Assembly (NCBI GenBank): GCA_020630145.1
Contig: JAHDBX010000038.1
Span: 1,099-9,175 of the forward strand
Direction: 5' to 3'
Origin: Gammaproteobacteria bacterium
GTDB taxonomy: Bacteria; Pseudomonadota; Gammaproteobacteria; HTCC5015
Length of the DNA: 8,077 nt
Shown here: one piece after another, positions 1 through 5,771 of the stretch
How positions within the stretch are numbered: position 1 is the first letter of the stretch
How the letters are laid out: each line of letters starts with the position of its first letter
Program-made: the position numbers and the translations under genes
The notes under the pieces: model-generated
What the model saw: the letters and a program-made list of their open reading frames with translations, nothing else
Database searches by the model: none
What the model was told of the DNA's origin: nothing

Positions 1-1264
1 TAATATCAGGCATAAATACGCCTTTGAGCAAGTCATGAGATATAGAAGAGGATATCGCTAAGAGCAAACCTGCGGCTGTTGACAATGCAGCGGCCAAACC
101 ACCAGCGGCAACTAATGCAATAATCCAGTTTGGTAATTTTGCAATCTCAGGGTTAGCTAACACCATAATGTCACGGTCAACTTTTACCATTTCATTTTGG
201 TCTTTATTTGCTAGATACTGAATTTTTCCATCACCATTCTTATCTTCAAACTTTAATAAGCCGGTTGCTTCCCACTTCTTAAACCACTCTGGACGCTCGT
301 CATAAGCCAAATTTTGGCCTGCTGCTGGCTCAATAGTTTCCATTAGGTTTAAACGAGCCATCGCAGCAACAGCTGGAGCTGTTGTATACAAAATAGCGAT
401 AAACACTAAAGCCCAACCTGCAGAGGTACGCGCATCTTTTACTTTAGGAACAGTAAAGAAACGAATAATCACATGTGGTAAACCAGCTGTACCAATCATT
501 AATGACATAGTGTACACAAACATATTGGTTAAGCTTAAGCGTGCACTTGTCGTATACTCAGCAAAGCCGAGTTGCGTAACTACCTGATCGAGTTTATCTA
601 GTAAGTAAGTATCACTGCCCGCCATGGTGCTACCTAAGCCCAATTGAGGGATAGGGTTACCTGTAAGATTAAGTGAAATAAAGATCGCTGGAATAGTGTA
701 AGCAAAAATTAAGATGACATATTGCGCAATCTGCGTATAAGTAATCCCTTTCATACCACCTAATGTTGCGTAGAACAGTACGATAATCATACCAACGATT
801 AAACCCGTACCATAATCTACTTCTAAGAAACGTGAAAATGCAACGCCAATACCTTTCATTTGGCCAATTACATACGTTACTGAAGCAACAATTAAACAAA
901 CCACAGCAACAACCCTTGCTGCATTTGAATAGTAACGATCACCAATAAACTCAGGAACAGTAAATTTGCCATATTTACGCAAATACGGCGCAAGCAACAT
1001 GGCTAATAGTACATAACCACCTGTCCAACCCATTAAGAAAACAGAACCGCCATAACCAAAGAAAGCGATTAAGCCGGCCATGGATATAAATGATGCTGCA
1101 GACATCCAGTCAGCTGCTGTTGCCATACCATTTGCTACTGGGTGTACATTACCACCCGCAACATAAAAGTCTTTTGTACTACCTGCTCGGGCCCAAATTG
1201 CAATACCAATATAGGTTGCAAACGTGAGTCCGACGATAATAAAAGTTAATGTTTGTAAAGTCAT
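1..1264 (-). CDS. Sodium/solute symporter large subunit, VC_2705 type (partial, C-terminus cut off)
   Basis: This is an inner-membrane cation/solute symporter of the SLC5 (SSS) family, most like the ActP-related VC_2705 subfamily that works with a small DUF4212 subunit. I translated it from the ATG at 1264. It reads without interruption for 421 codons to the window edge, so roughly the last quarter of a usual 570-590-residue protein is missing. Visible signatures are a first helix from residue 6, ATAADWMSAASFISMAGL (48-65), GLPHVIIRFFTVP (261-273), and the helix GGLAAALSTAAGLLLA (388-403). That helix holds Ser395-Thr396 at the place of the PutP sodium-site Ser340/Thr341. A hydrophilic loop at about 315-375 carries a calcium-loop-like DKNGDG (341-346). 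The start lies 8 bp after the DUF4212 stop, with AGGAG (1276-1280) and GGGGA (1269-1273) ahead of it, so the two are co-transcribed. Acetate or another short monocarboxylate is the likely substrate, inferred from the acs/crbSR neighbours and not shown directly. Confidence 0.95.
   Translation of the reverse strand, partial: MTLQTLTFIIVGLTFATYIGIAIWARAGSTKDFYVAGGNVHPVANGMATAADWMSAASFISMAGLIAFFGYGGSVFLMGWTGGYVLLAMLLAPYLRKYGKFTVPEFIGDRYYSNAARVVAVVCLIVASVTYVIGQMKGIGVAFSRFLEVDYGTGLIVGMIIVLFYATLGGMKGITYTQIAQYVILIFAYTIPAIFISLNLTGNPIPQLGLGSTMAGSDTYLLDKLDQVVTQLGFAEYTTSARLSLTNMFVYTMSLMIGTAGLPHVIIRFFTVPKVKDARTSAGWALVFIAILYTTAPAVAAMARLNLMETIEPAAGQNLAYDERPEWFKKWEATGLLKFEDKNGDGKIQYLANKDQNEMVKVDRDIMVLANPEIAKLPNWIIALVAAGGLAAALSTAAGLLLAISSSISHDLLKGVFMPDI
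209..244 (-). other. EF-hand-like calcium-loop motif inside the symporter
   Basis: Residues 341-348 of the symporter read D-K-N-G-D-G-K-I. This matches the first part of an EF-hand loop: Asp at position 1, Asn at 3, Asp at 5, Gly at 6 and a hydrophobic residue at 8. Position 12, normally Glu or Asp, is Ala here, and the flanking sequence is Lys/Glu-rich. A dockerin-like or incomplete calcium loop is possible. Only the motif itself is seen; metal binding is inference. Confidence 0.45.
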
Positions 1265-1272
1265 AATTTCCC

Positions 1273-1539
1273 CTACTCCTCATCTACGCCGTATTTACGG
1301 TCTAATTTAGCCATGCTCTTTGCATACACAAAAATAAGAATTACAAAGGTGTATATTGACCCTTGCTGTGCAAACCAAAAACCTAATTTATACCCCCCAA
1401 TTTGGATAGCATTTAATACATCTACCAACATAATTGAGCATACAAACGAGACAAAAAACCATATGACTAGCATAATGGCAACTAAACGCAGGTTTTCTTT
1501 CCAGTAGGCGTCTGCAGCACCTTGATTTTGAAAAGCCAT
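1273..1539 (-). CDS. DUF4212 small subunit of the sodium/solute symporter
   Basis: This 88-residue membrane protein belongs to the DUF4212 family (probable solute symporter small subunit), which is normally found directly before VC_2705-type symporters, as here. Two hydrophobic segments are visible, at about residues 18-42 and 52-74. Family hallmarks are the WKENLRL motif (13-19), FWFAQQGSIYTFV (54-66) and the charged end MAKLDRKYGV (76-85). The length is typical for the family. The ATG at 1537-1539 is supported by a strong purine-rich ribosome binding site, AGAGGGGG (1545-1552), 5 bases upstream. The stop codon lies inside the translation-initiation region of the large subunit, which suggests translational coupling and roughly equal amounts of the two. 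Its exact role (assembly, stability or gating of the large subunit) is not established. Expression probably starts in the 1540-1661 region, which it shares divergently with the sensor kinase gene. Confidence 0.95.
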   Translation of the reverse strand: MAFQNQGAADAYWKENLRLVAIMLVIWFFVSFVCSIMLVDVLNAIQIGGYKLGFWFAQQGSIYTFVILIFVYAKSMAKLDRKYGVDEE

Positions 1540-1575
1540 AATTACCCCCTCTCTTATAATTAATACTCTTTAAAT

Positions 1576-1581
1576 CTAATA
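1576..1581 (-). promoter_or_regulatory. Possible -10 element for the symporter operon
   Basis: On the minus strand 1581-1576 reads TATTAG, which matches the sigma-70 -10 consensus at 4 of 6 positions. There is no convincing -35 at the right spacing, as would fit an activator-dependent promoter. It would start transcription near 1569, placing the proposed CrbR box (centre 1627) at about -58 and giving a 30-base leader with the ribosome site intact. The call is weak and rests on position. Confidence 0.25.
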
Positions 1582-1609
1582 GAGGCACAGTTAGAATGCA
1601 GTACGACCT

Positions 1610-1638
1610 TTGTCCAATATTCGACTAAAGTCTATGTT
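1610..1638 (+). promoter_or_regulatory. Candidate sigma-70 promoter of crbS
   Basis: TTGTCC (1610-1615) and TATGTT (1633-1638) are separated by exactly 17 bases. Each matches its consensus hexamer at 4 of 6 positions. Transcription would start near 1645, leaving a leader of 17 or 29 bases depending on which kinase start is used. The spacer holds the proposed CrbR box, so a bound regulator would be expected to block this promoter. Confidence 0.35.
1620..1634 (+). promoter_or_regulatory. Candidate CrbR binding site (symporter/crbS divergent region)
   Basis: TTCGACTAAAGTCTA at this site matches 13 of 15 positions of a site upstream of acs (7776-7790, minus strand). Its core GACT-AA-AGTC is a perfect inverted repeat, as expected for a dimeric LuxR/NarL-type regulator. 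It lies 81-95 bp upstream of the DUF4212 start and inside the proposed crbS promoter spacer. The shared sequence is seen directly; assignment to CrbR is inference from the gene context. Confidence 0.5.
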
Positions 1639-1646
1639 GGTAGACT
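1629..1646. repeat. Inverted repeat AGTCTA-N6-TAGACT
   Basis: Perfect 6-bp arms (1629-1634 and 1641-1646) flank the 6-base gap TGTTGG. The left arm overlaps the proposed CrbR box, so the region carries three GACT/AGTC half-sites in a row (1623-1626, 1629-1632, 1643-1646). This suggests a second, overlapping regulator site next to the crbS start. Confidence 0.45.
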
Positions 1647-1661
1647 ACTAACAACAAAACG

Positions 1662-4600
1662 TTGACGAAGCCTATGCCCATTGCCTTAATTGCTACATCA
1701 CTTATCATTTATATTGGTATTTTATTTTGGGTTGCGCGCTTTGCAGAAAAAAAGCGCGAAGACAAGAGCCATTGGACGTGCCACCCACTTATTTATGCAT
1801 TAGCCCTTGGCGTATATTGCACATCCTGGACGTTTTACGGCTTAGTTGGCACCGCCTCAAGTAAGGGCTGGAATTTTTTACCCATATTGCTAGGCCCCTT
1901 GTTTTTATTTACCTTTGGCTACCCTGTCGTCAAACGTATTTCCTTAATTTGCAGGCAGGAAAAAATTCACAGTATTGCAGACTTTATAGCCTCTCGTTAC
2001 GGCAAACGGCAAGGTATAGCCACAACCATAACCATTTTAGTTTTGCTTGCCACCATACCTTATATTGCTCTACAGCTTAAAGCTGTTTCTAGCACGCTAT
2101 ATCTTGCTATAGGTAGTGATACACAGTTCAACAGCTTTAACCTCACCCTGGCCATTACCGTCAGCATGATTGCTTTCACCCTATTACTCAGCACCAGGCA
2201 GTTAGATGTTGCGGGTTATCACAATGGTTTAATGACAGCCATTGCTTTTGAATCTTTAGTAAAAGTTACTGCTTTTGGCATCATTGCATTTTTAGCGATT
2301 AGAATGCTAAACACAGATGCAAGCCCAGCAAATTTAGCAAAAGCTTTGCTGCCATTTAGAAGCATAGAATTTAGCTTACGCTTTATCGTTGAAGTTTTTA
2401 TTTCTGCTTGTGCAATCTTCTGCTTGCCGCGTATGTTCCATATCGCTTTTGTTGAACAGTTGAGCAACAAGCATCTGCGTACTGCTAGATGGGCATTTAG
2501 TCTGTACTTAAGCTTAATTATATTATGCATCTTCTTAATAGCCTGGGCTGGCAATAGCGTATTCACCAATACTGGTGTTAGTGGTGACAATTTTGTTCTT
2601 ACATTACCTTTAAGTATCGACTCTAAAATTATCACAATGGTTGCTTTTCTAGGTGGCTTTTCAGCCGCGACGGCTATGATCATTGTAGCAACCGTAACAC
2701 TCAGCCGAATGCTATCTAATGACGTAATACTTCCCCTACTGTTAAAAAAAAATACAGATACAGATAAAGACTATTCAGGTCTACTCCTATTAATAAGAAG
2801 GATTACCGTTGCTTTCATTATATCTCTTGGTTTCCTTTATTATATTTTATTAGCTGAAAATGTTGCACTAACCAGCATCGGTTTAATTGCATTTGCGCTT
2901 GCTGTACAACTTACCCCTGCAATATTACTCGGCATTTATTGGAAAGGTGGCAGCTACAAGGGCGTATATGCTGGCTTAGCTGCTGGCTCAGTAGTATGGT
3001 TTTATTCCTTAATGATTCCTTTGCTATCAGAAGCAAATTTAGTGAATAAAAACTTATTAGAACAAGGCTTGTTCAGCATATCATGGCTGCAGCCACAATT
3101 TTTGTTTGGCCTCGATTTTAGCGATGCCTATACGCGCGCCGTCATTACAAGCCTAGGGCTCAATACAGCGTTTTATTTATTTTTCTCTTCATTTTCTAAA
3201 CCACTTTTAATTGATCGGATACAAGCAAATACATTTGTACATTTTGGTTTAGTCCCCAAGTTACGAAACTCTATTACTAATATTGCATATGAAGACCTCA
3301 AGTCACTGATCAAACAATTTTTGGGTGACAAAGGAGCACAAAAACTTTTTCCAAGCGAAGAAATGAGCAACCAAAAAGTTGATACTAACTTCATTAAAGA
3401 ATGTGAACAACTATTAGCAAGTGTTGTCGGGGTCGCATCATCACAACGTATGATTAACTCTTTAGAAAATGGCGCTAACATAGCGGTAGAAGATATTTTT
3501 TCCATTTTTGAGGAAACAACACGCGCCTTACGCTTCAATCAAGATATGCTATATGCATCCTTTGAAAGCGTATCATCTGCCATCAGCATTTGCGATGCCG
3601 ATTTGCGTATGATTGCATGGAATAAACCCTATGAAAGACTATTTAACTATCCAGAAGGTATGTTAATAATTGGTCGGCCAGTTTATGACTTGCTTGAGCA
3701 TAATGCCAAAAAAGGATTTTTTGATAGTGAAGACCATAATAAAGCTATTAACAAGAGGCTTTACCATCTCCGTAATGGTAACCCTTATCGCATTATTCGT
3801 AGTGTTAACCATGAACTTATTTTAGAAATAAAAGGCACCCCCTTACCTAACGGTGGCTACGTTACAACGTATGATGACATAACTGATTTCATGCATGCAC
3901 AAGCTGCTTTAGAAGATTCAAATATCACATTAGAAGCACGTGTAATTGAACGCACGAAGACAATAGAAAAAATAAATTTCAATTTACTTAAAGAAATCAA
4001 ACAACGTAAGCATGTTGAAGAAGAGTTAACAAAAGCAAAAGCTGAGGCCGAAGAAGCTAATGCAAACAAGTCAAAGTTTCTGGCTCAAGCTAGCCACGAC
4101 ATCTTACAACCACTTAATGCTGCAAACTTATACGCTAGCGCACTAGAAGAAACCAAAGACTCAGTAGAAAATGATTACACAACGGCTAGCCACCTTCGAA
4201 AAGCTATTCAGTCTACCGAACAAATTATTTCTACTCTATTAGAAATATCACGCTTAGACACTGGCAACATCAAACCCAAATTAAGTGTTTTTAGTGTTAA
4301 CGATGTACTTAGCGACCTCGTTGATAGGTTTTCTATAACGACTCAAAATAATGTTGAATTACGCTACCGCGCATCATCTCTCTATGTTCGTTCTGACAAA
4401 GACTATTTATCACGAATACTACAAAACTTATTATCCAATGCTATTAAATATACGCAATCGGGTAAGATACTAGTAGGTTGCAAACGACAGGAGAACATAG
4501 TCAAGATTTCTATTTATGATACAGGCGTGGGTATATCAGAAAAAGATATGCCTTTTATAAGCAATGACTTTTATCGTTGCAATACACACATGTCGAATGG

Positions 4601-5147
4601 AACAGGCCTGGGTCTTGCGGTTGCTAATCGCTTTTGCGATCTACTCAAGCACAAGTTGTTTATGCAATCGGAGCTAAATAAAGGCAGTGTATTTACGGTT
4701 GAGGTTGAACGAGCCAGCCATTCTCAAACACTGACACCTGAAGTTAATATTGAGAAAAAAGGCCAAATAAGCAAAATCAAAGTACTTTACATTGATGATA
4801 ACCACGACAGTTTAAATGCTACAGCAACATTGTTAAAAAAATGGGGTTGCTCTGTTACAACATGTTCTCAACCCGATGCTGCTTTAAGTAAATATAAAGC
4901 GTTCACGCCCAACTTCATTTTAATGGACTATCAATTGGGGGAAAATATTGATGGTATTAGTCTAGCTAAAAAGTTGATCGATACAAATTTATGCGAAGCA
5001 GACGTTTGCATTGTATCAGCTGCCGCAGACACGGACGTGGAAAAAATAGCTATGGATAATGGGTTATCCTTTTTACGTAAACCTGTAAAGCCTGCTAAAT
5101 TGCGCGCCTTGCTTAATCAGCGTGCTAATAATATTATTGAACAATAA
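1662..5147 (+). CDS. crbS: CrbS-type hybrid sensor histidine kinase with SLC5 transporter-like domain
   Basis: This is an inner-membrane sensor kinase of the CbrA/CrbS family, which controls acetate or carbon-source use and phosphorylates CrbR. In order it shows about 13 membrane helices with an SLC5 fold (about 5-511) and a STAC-like linker (about 540-620). A PAS domain follows (about 630-742), then a charged coiled coil (745-805) and HisKA with ASHDILQPLNA, phospho-His812. HATPase has Asn926 in LLSNAIKY, DTGVG at 953-957 and GTGLG at 980-984. The receiver (about 1039-1155) has Asp1045/Asp1046, phospho-Asp1089, Ser1119 and Lys1140. All catalytic residues are present. The transporter-like helix at 331-354 lacks the sodium-site Ser-Thr pair seen in the neighbouring symporter. 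The listed start is TTG 1662, with no clear ribosome site. ATG 1674, preceded by GAAG at close spacing, is an equally good or better start and removes four residues. A stop codon at 1641 excludes longer forms. The 3' end overlaps convergent crbR by 14 bp. CrbS rather than CbrA is chosen because acs and a LuxR-type regulator adjoin it. Confidence 0.87.
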   Translation: MTKPMPIALIATSLIIYIGILFWVARFAEKKREDKSHWTCHPLIYALALGVYCTSWTFYGLVGTASSKGWNFLPILLGPLFLFTFGYPVVKRISLICRQEKIHSIADFIASRYGKRQGIATTITILVLLATIPYIALQLKAVSSTLYLAIGSDTQFNSFNLTLAITVSMIAFTLLLSTRQLDVAGYHNGLMTAIAFESLVKVTAFGIIAFLAIRMLNTDASPANLAKALLPFRSIEFSLRFIVEVFISACAIFCLPRMFHIAFVEQLSNKHLRTARWAFSLYLSLIILCIFLIAWAGNSVFTNTGVSGDNFVLTLPLSIDSKIITMVAFLGGFSAATAMIIVATVTLSRMLSNDVILPLLLKKNTDTDKDYSGLLLLIRRITVAFIISLGFLYYILLAENVALTSIGLIAFALAVQLTPAILLGIYWKGGSYKGVYAGLAAGSVVWFYSLMIPLLSEANLVNKNLLEQGLFSISWLQPQFLFGLDFSDAYTRAVITSLGLNTAFYLFFSSFSKPLLIDRIQANTFVHFGLVPKLRNSITNIAYEDLKSLIKQFLGDKGAQKLFPSEEMSNQKVDTNFIKECEQLLASVVGVASSQRMINSLENGANIAVEDIFSIFEETTRALRFNQDMLYASFESVSSAISICDADLRMIAWNKPYERLFNYPEGMLIIGRPVYDLLEHNAKKGFFDSEDHNKAINKRLYHLRNGNPYRIIRSVNHELILEIKGTPLPNGGYVTTYDDITDFMHAQAALEDSNITLEARVIERTKTIEKINFNLLKEIKQRKHVEEELTKAKAEAEEANANKSKFLAQASHDILQPLNAANLYASALEETKDSVENDYTTASHLRKAIQSTEQIISTLLEISRLDTGNIKPKLSVFSVNDVLSDLVDRFSITTQNNVELRYRASSLYVRSDKDYLSRILQNLLSNAIKYTQSGKILVGCKRQENIVKISIYDTGVGISEKDMPFISNDFYRCNTHMSNGTGLGLAVANRFCDLLKHKLFMQSELNKGSVFTVEVERASHSQTLTPEVNIEKKGQISKIKVLYIDDNHDSLNATATLLKKWGCSVTTCSQPDAALSKYKAFTPNFILMDYQLGENIDGISLAKKLIDTNLCEADVCIVSAAADTDVEKIAMDNGLSFLRKPVKPAKLRALLNQRANNIIEQ
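5134..5147. repeat. Palindromic tail-to-tail overlap of crbS and crbR
   Basis: TTATTG-AA-CAATAA is an inverted repeat that spans exactly the overlap of the two convergent genes. Each gene therefore ends in the same codons, CAA TAA (Gln, stop), read from opposite strands. There is no GC-rich hairpin with a T-run here, so no ordinary intrinsic terminator separates the two transcription units. Confidence 0.7.
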
Positions 5148-5769
5148 GTTGATTAAGTTGAACAACAGCTTGAGTACGATTTGTCACACCTAGCTTACGG
5201 AAAATAACAGTAACATGTGCTTTTATAGTCGCTTCAGTTACATTTAGCTCATAAGCAATTTGTTTATTTAACCAGCCTTCTCTTATAAAGTGAAGTACTC
5301 TATATTGCTGTGGTGTTAAGTCACTAATTTTTTCTGCTAAGGTTTTTTCTTCTGTTTGTAAAACATTTAAATTACCGCGAAACTTTTCAGGTATCCATTC
5401 ATCGCCTTCAATGATGGTTTTAAGTGCTTCACTCATCTCATCTACTGATAATGACTTGGGAATATAACCACTAGCGCCATGGCCTATAGCACGACTAATG
5501 ATCTCAACATTTTCATGCGCAGACACAATCACTACAGGAATCATCGGGAAACGTTTGCGTATACTAATCAAGCCATATAAATCATTACTACCCGGCATAT
5601 TTAAATCTAGAATCAATAAGTCTAAATCTGTTTTATTTTGTATAGCAACAATTGTTTCATCAAATGTAGCCGATTGGCTCACTTCAACATTTTCTAGGCG
5701 TGAATGAATAACCCCTAATAAGGCATCACGAAAAAGTGGGTGATCATCGGCTACATGAAAGTAATACAT
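5134..5769 (-). CDS. crbR: CrbR-type response regulator, LuxR/NarL family
   Basis: This 211-residue cytoplasmic transcription regulator is the likely partner of the hybrid kinase encoded next to it. The N-terminal receiver (about 2-118) has Asp8/Asp9, phosphoacceptor Asp55 in LLILDLNMPGS, Ser83 and Lys105, all intact. The C-terminal LuxR-type helix-turn-helix (about 148-208) shows LTPQQYRVL (151-159) and NKQIAYELNVTEATIKAHV (168-186). The length is normal for the family. The start is 2 bp after the acs stop (TAG-AT-ATG on the minus strand) and has no recognisable Shine-Dalgarno sequence, so translation probably depends on ribosomes ending acs. Co-transcription with acs would make CrbR boost its own synthesis if, as known in Vibrio and Pseudomonas, CrbR activates acs. 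ErdR is another name used for this family in Pseudomonas. The family call is strong; the partner and target are inferred from synteny. Confidence 0.88.
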   Translation of the reverse strand: MYYFHVADDHPLFRDALLGVIHSRLENVEVSQSATFDETIVAIQNKTDLDLLILDLNMPGSNDLYGLISIRKRFPMIPVVIVSAHENVEIISRAIGHGASGYIPKSLSVDEMSEALKTIIEGDEWIPEKFRGNLNVLQTEEKTLAEKISDLTPQQYRVLHFIREGWLNKQIAYELNVTEATIKAHVTVIFRKLGVTNRTQAVVQLNQLIVQ

Positions 5770-5771
5770 AT

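Noticed and set aside
669..899. 76-codon minus-strand frame within the symporter
   Set aside because: It is in the same strand but a different frame from the symporter; its Trp/Tyr/Cys/Arg-rich translation is typical of an out-of-frame reading.
1313..1507. 64-codon plus-strand frame opposite DUF4212
   Set aside because: It is antisense to a clear DUF4212 protein and has no family resemblance or ribosome site.
1553..1558. TATAAG (minus strand) as -10 of the symporter operon
   Set aside because: Although 5 of 6 bases match, transcription would start inside the DUF4212 ribosome binding site, so it cannot be the functional promoter of a leadered message.
2219..2683. 154-codon open frame on the minus strand inside crbS
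   Set aside because: It lies opposite the membrane domain of a convincingly coding gene, has no ribosome site and resembles no family; it is a shadow of the real frame.
3173..3538. 121-codon minus-strand frame opposite the kinase linker region
   Set aside because: It is antisense to the end of the membrane domain and the STAC-like region, with Ser/Cys/Leu-rich low-information sequence typical of a shadow frame.
5145..5162. 9-bp tandem repeat (TAAGTTGAT/TAAGTTGAA) at the crbR 3' end
   Set aside because: It is explained by the coding sequence for the CrbR tail QLNQLI and has only two copies with one mismatch.
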